DNA from: Hypsibius dujardini
Taxonomy: Eukaryota > Tardigrada > Eutardigrada > Parachela > Hypsibiidae
Length of the DNA: 30,623 bases
Reading direction: 5' to 3'
Assembly (NCBI GenBank): GCA_001579985.1
Contig: LRSR01000352.1
Coordinates: 1 to 30,623 of the forward strand
In this document: positions 12,075-21,496 of the stretch, piece by piece
Layout: each line of letters starts with the position of its first letter
Numbering within the stretch: position 1 is the stretch's first letter
The notes under the pieces: model-generated
Seen by the model: the letters and a program-made list of their open reading frames with translations, nothing else
What the model was told of the DNA's origin: nothing
Database searches by the model: none
Made by a program: the position numbers and the translations under genes

Positions 12075-12376
12075 AGACACCTCTCAGCCCATCCTCCTCG
12101 CCTCCTTGCACCGCCACCACATCACCCCCCTGTTGATGTTGTCTCACGTTGTCTGTCTGTCTCTCTCTCACTCTTTGCTGCCCTTTGGTTTTAACTTGTC
12201 TCTCGCGTCTCCTCCCTTCTAAGCGGATAATATTAAAAATTGGGCGCTTTTTCTGGCCGTTCTAGTACTGTAGATCCACTTTTTGAAATTGTTAAATAGC
12301 AACAGTCAGTTGCAATGTTGGACGCGGAATTTTAACTTTACAACCTCGTACGAGTCCTTTTATTATTCATGCGTGT

Positions 12377-12382
12377 AATAAA
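12377..12382 (+). promoter_or_regulatory. Candidate poly(A) signal for macoilin
   Basis: AATAAA lies about 300 bases after the macoilin stop. An ATTAAA variant occurs earlier near 12230. Either could serve; position and sequence are the only evidence. Confidence 0.4.
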
Positions 12383-12429
12383 ACGATCACGCAGAATTGT
12401 GGCTGCTTAGGCAAACTGACAAACGACGA

Positions 12430-12600
12430 CCTGGTAAACAGATGGCATGCAGAGAAACATCTAGACAGGCGGACAGGCTGAAAAACACGTATCCAGACAG
12501 ACAAACAGGCAAACAGACAGACAGAGAGACAGGCAAACAGACACAGACAAATGCAGACATACAGGCATATAAAGACAAACAAACAGACAGGCAAACCATT
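12430..12600. repeat. Degenerate ACAG/AACAGACAG tract
   Basis: Intergenic DNA downstream of macoilin is dominated by GACAGACAAACAGGCAAACAGACAG-type units. It explains the open frames seen on both strands here. Confidence 0.85.
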
Positions 12601-12604
12601 TTTC

Positions 12605-12995
12605 ACGCACGGTGAACTAGTAATACAACGGGAATTGATAGCAAAAATTGTTGGGCTCTTCTTTACATAAAATGTTCGTGCACTCATGGAAGACATCACG
12701 ACGGAAAAAGTCCTAGGGCGCGAACCCAGCAAAAATAACATTTTCTGGCCCGGAAATGCAGCTATATAAAGAAATAAAATAAAAAGTATTTTCCAGCAAT
12801 ACACCGGCCGGAGTGGTGCACAAGCCGAATAAATTGTAATACATATAAATATACCCATCACCGGAAATAAAAATTCCACCGTCAACTGTGACACATGCTA
12901 AATAAATCTCATTCAGTTCACTTCAAAAAATAAAATAAAAAACTATCCCCCATGCGAGATCGAAATCACGAACACCGGGTTCATCAGATCGGGCT
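12605..12995. other. Intergenic stretch with no supported gene
   Basis: AT-rich DNA lies between the ACAG tract and the H3-like terminal exon. I see no conserved coding signal. Confidence 0.5.
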
Positions 12996-13103
12996 TTAGC
13001 ATTCTCCTCGGATTCGCACAGCCAGCTGTAATGGGACAAATTACGTAGTTAGGTTTACGTTAATTTAGCAGTCAGCGCGGGAGGAAGTGGGAATAACGGC
13101 ACA

Positions 13104-13154
13104 GACAGATAGGCAGGCAGATAGGCAGACAGACAGACAGGCAGGCAGACAGGC
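13104..13154. repeat. (CAGG)/(CAGA)n tract inside the H3-like locus
   Basis: ACAGACAGATAGGCAGGCAG-type units occupy about 50 bases between the two H3-like exons, in CTGT sense on the minus strand. Confidence 0.8.
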
Positions 13155-13159
13155 CAGTG

Positions 13160-13942
13160 TGGAGCTACTCACGGTAGCAGTGTTACTTGGTTTAGTTTTT
13201 ATAACCTCTCCAAAAATCGTCAAGAGCGTGTGATATTCTTTCCTATTTTTCTTTCTCAAACTTTTTCCGGTCTTTTGTCTTGTCTATCAAATTAGTACGG
13301 TACCACACAGGATTTGTCTGATGAGGTTAAGACAATTATATTTATTACCACAGTATTTACCAAAAATAGATAACAAATTGAACATGTGACCATCTTTTTA
13401 AGTAAGATACTTTTCTATTTGAGTAAACTTTGCCGGTAGATGTAGTTATTATTTCATTTCAATTCCAAAACGTTATTTAAATAATACCACATCAATCAAT
13501 CAATCGACTCTTGATTAACAAACTGCTAGTAGAGTTTCTGAAATTTGTTATATATTTAAACCATATTTGAAATGGCTCAAAAGGTGACTTCTGATTTCAA
13601 ATAACAGAGAGGTTATTTTTTAGAATAAAAAAAATGTAAATCGACATTTGCAAGCATGTTTTAATTTAAAATCACTAAATTTACTTTAGATAAAACAACG
13701 TTTCATTTAAAATTCTATTCGAACTGCTAAAAATGTAGCTAATCTCTTAAATAAACAATTATAAATAAAATTCTTTTTAATAATTAAATAAAACAGTTTT
13801 TTATTAAAACAAATATTGTCGGAAGATTTAAACATTATCTAATATTTGGCTTTAACTTGACAAATGTTTTCTAAATTCAACAATCAGCACACAGGCCGCA
13901 CCAATCGATCAATCAAGCACCGAATCTCCACATAAAACGCAC
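13160..13942. other. AT-rich stretch between the H3-like exons
   Basis: I read this in all minus frames for an H3 alpha-2 exon (family core EASEAYLVGLFEDTNLC, then HAKRVT) and found none. Around 13171-13259 an open minus frame ending before GTGAGT does not match H3. The rest is AT-rich and looks non-coding, with a short (AATC)n near 13492-13505. Confidence 0.55.
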
Positions 13943-14176
13943 CTGCAGCGCGCTGATCGCCGCGGACTGAAAGCGGAGATCCGATTGGACCTGGCTTGGC
14001 TTGGCTCGGGTGATCCGTGCGCCCCCGACCGACCGCTTCGAGTGCGAATTTTTTTTCCGGCCGCCACGTTTCTCCTTGGGCGGGAAGGTCTTCTTGGGAC
14101 CGGGTGGGAACAGGTTGAGCTGGGCCAGTGCTGATAGGCGGGAGATGTTCTACCCGGCGTCGGGTGTCCTCGCCAT

Positions 14177-14983
14177 GGCGAAAAAAAAATCCACAATTGG
14201 GAGAGGAAAAATGGCGATGTGAAGGTGGAGCGAGGAAAAAATTAGGGAGAGGTAGTGGGGCGCGGGAGAGAAAAAAGAGAAGAGGAAGGCAAGAGAATGG
14301 GAAATTTATCAGAAAGAAATTGATTTAAATGGAACTCCAATTCCGCGGAGTTCTACTTCCACACACAGCTGTCCGGCACGTTGTAGGAGCTGCAGTTCCA
14401 CTTCGAGTTGCAACGGCTATTCATGGTGGAATTGCCAGCTACCTGGAGGGAAAACGTCGAATGAAGCGCCACATGACAGTGCATTCGGCTGGCTTTAACA
14501 TTAATACTACCTAATGGATTACGCGGTAAGCATAGGAGCAGCACTTACTCATCCCAAAGTCAGTTACAAAACCCATATTGACTTCCGGCCCGACAGCGTT
14601 ATTTAAAGTTGTACGCATTGGCCAACAGTGTGATAATCACACTGTGATTGAATACTTTCCCCGTTGACCGCCGCACACGATCGTCGGCTTCGTTTTTGGT
14701 CACCACAAGTCAACCCGTTTACCCCAATGCTGTGTTGCTTAGTTGTAGGCATAGCTCCTACCATTGGTTGAAGGACTTCGTTTAGTAAACGTATCGGGAT
14801 GTTGTTTTTTGCGCCGCCGCAGTGTTGGTGGTTGACGGTTGTGCTCTTTCGCTTTGTTTTCCCCAAAACAATTTTGTTTCTTCATTTTTCTCCAATTTTA
14901 GCATTGTCTCATCAGCATCTTTCTCTTGTGCGGTGAAGGGATAATTTTAGTAAATTTTTTCAGCAAAAGTTCATTCAGCAGTG
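14177..14983. promoter_or_regulatory. Region between the H3-like exon and the plus-strand small gene; possible divergent promoter
   Basis: On the minus strand, 14200-14330 is strongly pyrimidine-rich just before the H3-like ATG. Further up, minus-strand 14885 is an ATG opening a Lys/Arg-rich frame of about 42 codons (MKKQNCFGENKAKEHN..., LRRRKKQHPD) that ends at a GTAGGA donor-like site near 14762. It could be an upstream exon of a minus gene, 98 bases from the plus-strand ATG at 14984. I cannot join it to the H3-like exons. Confidence 0.25.
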
Positions 14984-15375
14984 ATGGCTTTCAAAGAGGA
15001 TTTCAATGATGGCGTGACGTTGAGCAAAATCGCTGTTTGCAATTCCCACCTCCTCGCTCTCCATACTGAATTCTCCACATCCCTTGATCGAATTGCTACC
15101 AGGACGGCCGTACCCTACGGGGAAAGATTCGCGCTATTTAATGCACACCATCTGCAACAGATGCTCGCGAGGGAAACGCAAGATAATCAGGTTTGTAAGT
15201 GGAAGGGGAAGAAAGTTGGTTCCAGTGGAGAAGTTGGTAGTTGATTGACGACTTAATCTGATATGATTTGTCTTCGTTTTATTGGTTGATTGTTTGTTTT
15301 TAGGATTTCCAATTCTTCAGAGAGTTTATGTTAAATGAGTTCAACGTTCCAGGTGGAGTTCTGGCTTTCAATTAA
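14984..15375 (+). CDS. Small uncharacterised 92-residue protein, two exons
   Basis: Exons 14984-15190 and 15304-15375 join in phase 0 and end at TAA. The product has no signal peptide or membrane segment; it is probably helical and soluble. Notable strings are LDRIATRTAVPYGERFALF, HHLQQMLARETQDNQ and FQFFREFMLNEFNVPGG. I do not recognise the family. AATAAA at 15391 supports a short transcript ending here. Exon 1 is also in phase with the acceptor at 15813, so skipping the second exon would fuse this N-terminus to the coiled-coil protein downstream. A splice from CCAG|GTGGAG at 15352 into 15813 would be out of frame. Confidence 0.6.
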
Positions 15376-15390
15376 TTTGCTATGGTATTT

Positions 15391-15396
15391 AATAAA
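15391..15396 (+). promoter_or_regulatory. Poly(A) signal of the small gene
   Basis: AATAAA lies 16 bases after the stop at 15375. Distance and sequence are ideal if the small gene is an independent transcript or an alternative last exon. Confidence 0.6.
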
Positions 15397-15818
15397 GATT
15401 TGTATTCTGTTTCATAAATTCACAAATTTTGTTTTACCAGATTGAGAAAAGTGAAAGTATATGGGAAGTTTGGGTTTGATTGAGGAGTTCTCTGTTTCTA
15501 GTCCTGCTGATTTTGTGTGCAGTTTGTTGGCTTGATTGCTTGATCGGATAGTTGCTAAATTTCCGGAATTGATATGCTTTATTATAATTCCCACATTTCA
15601 GTTTAGTGTTTTCTTACTTTTTTTAGTTTAAAAGTGATCAAATACCTAATGATGTTTTTAGTAGCTTGCAAAATAATTTACCCAAATGTTAAAATAATGA
15701 CAAAATGATTCTTGGAACTCTGCCGTGGGTTAGGCTTGATTGATGGATTGAATAGGTGAATTTGTTGTAGGAGATTCTGTTTGTAGATTTGTTTTCTTCC
15801 TCTTCTTGCCAGACATTT

Positions 15819-17800
15819 ATGGATTTGATGCGAATTGCGGAGATTTTGGAAGGCGATCGGAAGCGGTTGCTGAATGAGAAGCACGCCCTGACAGAAGAAA
15901 ACATGTCACTTAAAGACGAAGTGAGCAGACTGCAACGGAAGATGGTTGTTTGTGAGGAGACAATAGAGCAACTCCAGTCGGAGAAGCAGCAGCTCCAGTT
16001 TATGAATGACCTACATACCCTGGAAAACGAAGCAATGGTACACTGTGGAGTAATGTTTACCCATTGCGACAATTTGTCTATTGTCTCTCGCATTGTCTGT
16101 CAGCTTATCCGTTTGTCTGTCTGCGTGTCTCTCGGTCTGTCTGCGTGTCTCTCGGTCTGTCGGCTTCCTCTTGCTGTATGTCAGTCAGTCTATCTTCCTG
16201 CCTGTCTATCTTACTGTCTGTTATCTGTCTGTCTGTCGGTCTGTTTGTTTGTCAATTTATCTGTCTGTCTGTCCGTCTGTCTCTGTCTGTCTGTTTGTCT
16301 GTCTGTTTGTTTGTTTGTTTGTTTGGCAATCTATCTGTCTGTATAACTGTTTGTTTGTACTTCTGTCTCTTTGACTGTTTGTCTGCTGTCTGTCGAACAA
16401 TCAGTCTGCATACATCTTTCTATCTGCTTACCTGCCCGGCTAGCCGTTTGCTTATCGCTCTGTTTGTCAATATGCCGATTTTCTTGTACATTTAAATATG
16501 TTGGTCTGATCGTCTGTCTGTTTATCTGTTACTGTTTGTCTGAGCGGTTGCCTATTCGTATGTCTGCTGTCTGTCTATCTCTCTCGCTGCTGACCCTCGG
16601 AGTTGTTGGCAGTCTGTCTTGGGATACATATATGTATGTGTATGCCTTCTTGTCTTTTTAGTAGATTAAGTGGCTTAAGTGGTCTTTTTCTGCCTATTGC
16701 ATGGGTAGACGGGCTATTCGTTTATCTGCTTGTCTGTTTGACTAATTGTAGTCATCTCAGATCGAGTTTCGATTTGTCTGTCTGTTCTGCGTTGTTACCG
16801 TATCTTTGACTGTCCAGTTTGAACCTTCGCCAGACGGCCTGTTTATGGTAACGCCTGTCTATGTGTGTATTCCCCATTTTGTAGGAATAGATTCCCGACT
16901 GCTTTAAAGTGGTATACTTATATCTAACTGTTTCTTGCAGGATGGTCGAATTTCGGTGATTAGCAGCAAGGACATGTTCGCCCAGACACCGGAAGTCAAA
17001 TCTAGTTACGGTTTCAGCCCTTCCGCTCGCAGTCTTCTCAACCACTCTGGCGGTCATCGTCAACGGCGATTCCTCCGAGAAAGCGAAGATCGCAGTCCTC
17101 TAGCGGTATCCAAGTCTGCTGTCGGTCGCTCCGTGGGAAACTTCACCATGTGTATGGGCGAGACGGCCATCGAAGTGGACGAGTTGGACGAGCTGACGGA
17201 CAAACTCGGCTGGTACGAGTCCATCATGCGACAGCTGCAGGGAATTTTCGAGACGGAACTAGACGATCCGGATGTGACGTATCACGAGGAGAGCACCAAA
17301 ATTGTGGAACGGGCCAAAAGGATGGTGGAATACAGGGCCATGGTCCATGATTACGAGGTTGGTCCACAGACAGAAATACAGACAGTCAGACAGACAAGCA
17401 GGGAGACTGACAGGCAGGGAGACAGACAGACAGACAGACAGACAGACAGGCAGGGAGACAGACAGGCAAACTGACAGACAGTCAGAGAGTCAGACAGGCA
17501 GACACATACAGTTCGACCCACAGACATAAATTATTAAGAAAACCGACGCACGCTTTCAAGAAATTACGTAAGTAGATCGGCCATCCAGTTAAATAGCGGT
17601 TTCTCCAATAGAAAACTATTCATGAACTCCAGAAGTCGAATGCACAGATGCATGCCGAACGGGAAGAGCTGCGGAAGAAGGCCGACTCGGACCAGCGACG
17701 ACGTGATCGTATCCTAGCGGATTCAACTACCAAAAACCTCAACCAGCTCTCCACGTCTTGCTCCGGAAGTATTCCGGTCAAATACAAGAGCAGCCGCTAA
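15819..17800 (+). CDS. Uncharacterised coiled-coil protein, three or more exons
   Basis: Exons 15813-16037, 16941-17357 and 17612-17800 are all phase 0 and give about 274 residues from the first ATG at 15819. Residues 1-73 are a heptad coiled coil (LNEKHALTEENMSLKDEVSR, CEETIEQLQSEKQQL). A Ser/Arg-rich linker follows (SYGFSPSARSLLNHSGGH, RRFLRESEDRS), then an acidic helical part (EVDELDELTDKLGWYESIMR) and a final basic coiled coil (ELQKSNAQMHAEREELRKK). The strong pyrimidine tract and CCAG before 15813 mean an upstream exon exists, coding or UTR. Exon 14984-15190 is a phase-compatible candidate. The architecture would suit a cytoskeletal or centrosomal scaffold, but no family is recognised. 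Confidence 0.72.
16080..16830 (+). repeat. Long degenerate CTGT tract in the coiled-coil gene intron
   Basis: About 750 of the 903 intron bases (16038-16940) are CTGT, TTTG and CTGC variants. Within it a 22-base unit (TGTCTGCGTGTCTCTCGGTC) is repeated in tandem near 16119-16162. Confidence 0.9.
17367..17510 (+). repeat. (ACAG)n tract in the last intron of the coiled-coil gene
   Basis: GACAGACAGACAGACAGGCAGGGAGACAG units begin ten bases after the exon donor at 17357. They are complementary in sense to the CTGT tract of the preceding intron. Confidence 0.92.
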
Positions 17801-18014
17801 TCTCACCTGGCTGGCTACCTCAAAACGGTATTTTAAACAATAGATTTTTCCGCGCACGTGGGTTGTCGGATTGGCGTGTATTGCTATTACGTTCAGCAAC
17901 CTTTTTTAAACCGTTATTTATTGGGCGATTGTTTTTTCGTAGCGGAGAGACTAAAAACGCAAAGTTTTGCATAGTTTTTGTCTGTGCATTGAACGGACCA
18001 TGTACGGTAGCGAA

Positions 18015-18020
18015 AATAAA
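18015..18020 (+). promoter_or_regulatory. Candidate poly(A) signal of the coiled-coil gene
   Basis: AATAAA lies about 215 bases after the stop at 17800. Confidence 0.5.
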
Positions 18021-18041
18021 CTTAATCGTCCGGTTAGTCTT

Positions 18042-18118
18042 GTCTGTCTCTCGTCTCTGTTTAGTTGTCTGTCTCTCAGTTTCTGTTTAGTTGTCTGTCT
18101 CTCAGTCTTTGTTTAGTT
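18042..18118. repeat. Three tandem 25-26 base units
   Basis: The unit GTCTGTCTCTCAG..CTGTTTAGTT occurs at 18042-18066, 18067-18092 and 18093-18118 with one or two differences. It lies between the convergent coiled-coil and secreted-protein genes. Confidence 0.9.
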
Positions 18119-18326
18119 GTCTGTCTACAGAACTGTTGCAAGACGAAGCGCTTTTGTCAAGGCAGGACAAAATAATAGTTTTTTTTTTAATATTTTGGAT
18201 CTATCAAAAAACATTTGTTAGCGACCGATTCATTGAATATTTGCGGTGTACTATCAATGAATGAATGTATGTAGATTCGTTAAGGTAATACCATTATCAT
18301 ACAGAAAGGAATCTATTAAAAAAGGA

Positions 18327-20286
18327 CTAGTAATCAGCACAGTCACACTCTTCGTCACAATCATCAGTAGCCGGTGGCGCAGTGGTCGTTCGTATCCCTC
18401 TGGATTTCTTTCGACGATCTTTGGCGCTCGAAGCTGAAATTAAAATATTTCAAAGAAAACAGTGACAAATTGTAATCTGTTTGCATGTTCCCTGTCTTCG
18501 TGCCTGTATCTTGTCAGTCTGAATGACTGTCTGCTTGTCTAACTACCTGCCTGCCTGCCTCTCTGTTTGTCTGTTTGTCTATCTATCAGTCCGTCTGTGT
18601 TTGTCTGTTTGTCTGGCTGTATGTCTGTCTGTTTTCCTGTTTGCCTCTCTAACCAATCATCTGGCTGAATCGCTTACTCTTCGTCTGTCTGTCTGTCGAT
18701 AATTCAAGCTGCATGCATATCTATAATATTAGATCAAAATCCAATGCATCGTTCCTTGGCTTTACCTCTCTTTTTCGGTTGCTCTTCCTGAATTTTCTCC
18801 AGCTCGCATGGACAGTCCGAATCACCGGGTTCGGCATATGACGTTTTCGTTGGTTTTTGTGTCGTGGTTGTCTTTGGTACATGTACCCTTTTTTTCGGAT
18901 ACCTTGGACTTGCTTTGACGACTTCCACTGGCGTGTTGATTGGCCCGTCGTTATTAGCAGTAAGGTATGGCTCTTTTGGCCTCTTGTTGTACGTTATTCT
19001 CACCTAAAGAACCAATTAATAACCAGAGTTGAAACGGTAGATAGACTTCCTGTCCGCTGGCACCTATACGTTTGTATCTCTGTCTGTCTTTCTGTCTGTC
19101 TGTCTGTTTTGTCTGTCTGTCTGTCTGTCTGTCTGTATATCTGCCTGTCTGTCTGTATATCTGCCTGTCTGACTGGTTTTCAGTTTTTCTGTCTGTCTGT
19201 TTAATTTTCTGCACGTCTATTTCTCAGCTGTCTGTCTGTCCGTTAGTCTGTCAATCTGTCTGTCGGTCTACGTTTTATATATTTACCTATTAAGATGGCG
19301 GTTTATCCGCCATTATCTGGTAGAGCTACAAGTTGACACTTACTCGTGCATCCTCCTCCTTTTTTGGCACCTTATAAGCTGCTGTGGTAGTCAATGCGTA
19401 GGCTTCAGTCCCGTAATTCTGCACAGGAACGCTCGAGGGCTGGCTGAAACAGATAAAAAAATTAATGTCGATCTTCTATTATAAAATCGAAATCAGCCGC
19501 TTTATCCAGCCGCTGTCAGATACTTACTCATTAGCGGTGTACCCACTCGGTGCGGGTGTAATAGTTTCTTCACTGAAAAATAGCCCATCATAGTTAGCGG
19601 ACATTGCGCTAGGTTCTCACAATCAGAGAAGAACAAATCAATTGGCTGAGTTCTTACTTACTAGTTGGAGACTTTGACGTATGGCGTGGAGGATGGGACT
19701 CCGGCATACCGTGTGGGTGGGTCTATAAAGTTTTCCGAAAACAGCAGAGTACTGGTCAGAAACACCAAGCCCACCAGACTGTTAACTAGAGGTATGTCTG
19801 CGGCCTCCATCCAGACACTCCAGACGTAATCTACGTGTCTGTTACAGGGATGTCTGTCTCTGTGTCCCTTTAAAGACACGTCAAATGCACTTGTCTGTCT
19901 GTCCGTTGTGGATGTCTGTCTCTGTGTCCCTCTTAAGATACGTCAGATGCACTTGTCTGTCTGTCAGTTGCAGATGTCTGTGCCTGCAACTAAAATATTC
20001 AGGTCTCACCTGTGTACGTAGCTCCAACATTGGCAGGTCCATATGGAGATCCCGTTGTCTGTTGAACGTACGTTGCGGGCACTGCATAAGCCGACGTCTG
20101 GTCCCTGGAAACAGCTCTCGAAGGACCGGGAGCCGGCACTAGTTCGGCGTAATCCGCATCACCCATGTCCATGTGGCGTTCATAATAAATCTCCCTGCAC
20201 TCGACAAATCGTGCACCAGGCCTGTCAAGCAGAGCCATGAACAAGAAACAGCCTAAGAGAGCCGTGAGACAACTCAACATCTCCAT
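18327..20286 (-). CDS. Secreted low-complexity protein with acidic Cys-rich tail, six exons
   Basis: Minus-strand exons 20286-20010, 19722-19662, 19572-19528, 19443-19344, 19003-18766 and 18433-18327 keep phase throughout and give 275 residues. Residues 1-25 are a signal peptide (MEMLSCLTALLGCFLFMALL). The mature chain is Tyr/Pro/Thr/Ala-rich (YAVPATYVQQTTGSPYGP, YALTTTAAYKVPKK), then Lys/Pro/Thr-rich (PKTTTTQKPTKTSYAEP), with a CPC pair and an acidic tail DDCDEECDCADY. It looks like an extracellular matrix or cuticle component; no known domain is present. Thr-Thr-Lys-Pro phrases recall the next minus gene. A TATA-like box lies about 40 bases upstream of the ATG. The very short exons 2 and 3 (61 and 45 bases) are supported only by splice motifs and phase. 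Confidence 0.78.
18480..18690. repeat. Degenerate CTGT tract in last intron of the secreted-protein gene
   Basis: CTGTCTGC, CTGCCTGC and TTTGTCTG units are on the plus strand, so the minus-strand transcript carries the ACAG sense. Confidence 0.8.
19076..19265. repeat. (CTGT)n tract in intron 4 of the secreted-protein gene
   Basis: Nearly pure CTGT occurs at about 19080-19135. A TGTCTGTCTGTATATCTGCC unit is then repeated near 19123-19170, followed by degenerate units. Confidence 0.88.
19849..19990. repeat. 62-base tandem repeat, 2.3 copies
   Basis: Units start at 19849, 19911 and 19973 with GATGTCTGT. The first two full copies share CTGTGTCCC, ACGTCA.ATGCACTTGTCTG and differ at about nine positions. 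They lie in intron 1 of the minus-strand secreted gene. Confidence 0.9.
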
Positions 20287-20324
20287 CCTTTTCCTTTCAG
20301 GAAGATGTGGAATCGGCAATTGGG

Positions 20325-20330
20325 TATATA
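20325..20330 (-). promoter_or_regulatory. TATA-like box of the secreted-protein gene
   Basis: TATATA on the minus strand lies about 40 bases before the ATG at 20286. If real, transcription would begin some 10-15 bases before the start codon, leaving a very short 5'UTR. Confidence 0.45.
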
Positions 20331-21496
20331 GACAAAAGCGGGATCTACTAAAAAGTTCCACTCACGTATAAATTATTATTAGTAAAATATGAAAATAAAT
20401 GATTAGTTATTTTCTCCGGGTTCAAGGGTGTGAGGTTGAGGGTATAGGCCTTGTTTTTTGGAAAGATTCCAGAGCAGTTTGGCAGGCCATTTTTTGGCGG
20501 ACTAATTAGCCACGCCCCCTCAACCGGAGATGGCGATGAAATCATCGTTCAAACTGCCTCATTTTTTGCCGCCCATATGTTGTTATACAAGTTGGTGTTG
20601 TTGCCGCACGGGTCTTGTGGAAGTGAAAAAACGTTTCGGGGCTGTGTAGCGGTTTTTTTGTGTGTGCCACGAGGTGGGAGCACAGTTCGCTGGCAGCGTG
20701 TAAATGTGTGACTTACCATCGCGCCCACCCGGAAGCGGTTCGACGAACGCGATAGACAGATTTCGTCCTCTGATTCGTTTATAACGGAAAGAAAATTCTA
20801 ACTGCATTTCTGAAGTTTGCGGATAAAGTATTAACAGTAAAATGAATACGTTATATTTGAGTAAAATAAAATACCTTGAATTAGTTAGTTACTTAATCAA
20901 GTGAATTAATGAAATCAATGGGGTCCATTTAAGTTTACTTTACCGAGCCCTGAAAAATTCCCTGTTCATATTTCGTATGATTTAGAATTAACACTACAGC
21001 TAAAATCAAAAGCTTCATAAAACGAATACATTGTAGCGCTATAATTCATATATTTTACAGCCGTTCAATGACGTTTTGTGAATGCCATTAATTTAATTAA
21101 TTAATTAATGAAATGAATAAAGAATCATTGAAGTAGACTTTGATGTAATTCACTGAGCTCTGCAAAATTCCCTTTATATATTTCCTATGATTTAGAAGTA
21201 ATACCAAAGTCAAAATCAAAAACTGCATAAACCGAAAAAATGTTAGTGGTATAATTTAGATCTTTCTTCTAGTCATTCAATGTCCCTACTTTGCACTAAA
21301 TACAAACAACACGAATTACGGTGAATAGTTTGACTTTTCTGCAGTTGCCATGTACTTGGATTATCACACAGACCACAAAAAAACATGCAAAGACAAGTAT
21401 GACCGTCAGAAAATAGAAAAAAGGCCTTCCAAACACTCTCTATGTATATACAATTTTGAGGCAAACAGTGCTAAGAGTAACAGAGGCTAAAACTTC
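20331..21496. other. Intergenic region between the two minus-strand secreted genes
   Basis: No coding exon is supported. The first 500 bases are mixed composition and the rest is AT-rich. The main structure is a diverged tandem duplication listed separately. Confidence 0.5.
20904..21286. repeat. Diverged tandem duplication, units of about 170-185 bases
   Basis: Copy 20904-21074 and copy 21104-21286 share ordered landmarks: ATTAATGAAAT, AAATTCCCT, ATGATTTAGAA, AAAATCAAAA.C..CATAAA, TATAATT and ATTCAATG / GTTCAATG. Start-to-start spacing is about 200 bases. No terminal repeats or coding frame are seen. Confidence 0.75.

Larger units (their letters stand above)
12996..14176 (-). pseudogene. Histone H3-like locus (H3 or CENP-A-type variant), broken or incompletely resolved
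   Basis: On the minus strand, 14176-13943 begins MART like histone H3 and ends SDLRFQSAAISALQ before a GTGCGT donor. The last part matches H3 alpha-1 (DLRFQSAAIGALQ in H3.3) almost exactly. The 13 residues before it align to H3 alpha-N without gaps but share few identities. A second exon, 13025-12996, follows an ATTACAG acceptor and reads LAVRIRGEC then stop, like the H3 C-terminus LARRIRGERA. Both exons are phase 0, and a split after ALQ matches, from memory, an H3.3 gene intron. Against an intact gene: the ninth codon after ATG is TAG, the usual H3 tail is absent, and I find no exon for alpha-2 between them. It may be a pseudogene, a fast-evolving centromeric H3, or a model missing exons. 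Confidence 0.6.

Noticed and set aside
14353-14544. Minus-strand Cys-containing frame ending SSYNVPDSCVWK after a CCTCCAG acceptor-like site, with a GTAAGT donor near 14550
   Set aside because: It resembles a small Cys-rich exon, but no signal peptide or in-phase upstream exon could be established. Left unannotated.
14625-14645. Inverted repeat with 10-base arms and one-base spacer (ACAGTGTGAT / ATCACACTGT)
   Set aside because: Real, but short enough to occur by chance and without a linked feature.
18370-18386. tRNA A-box-like string TGGCGCAGTGG
   Set aside because: It lies in a coding exon of the minus-strand secreted gene, with no B box or cloverleaf around it.
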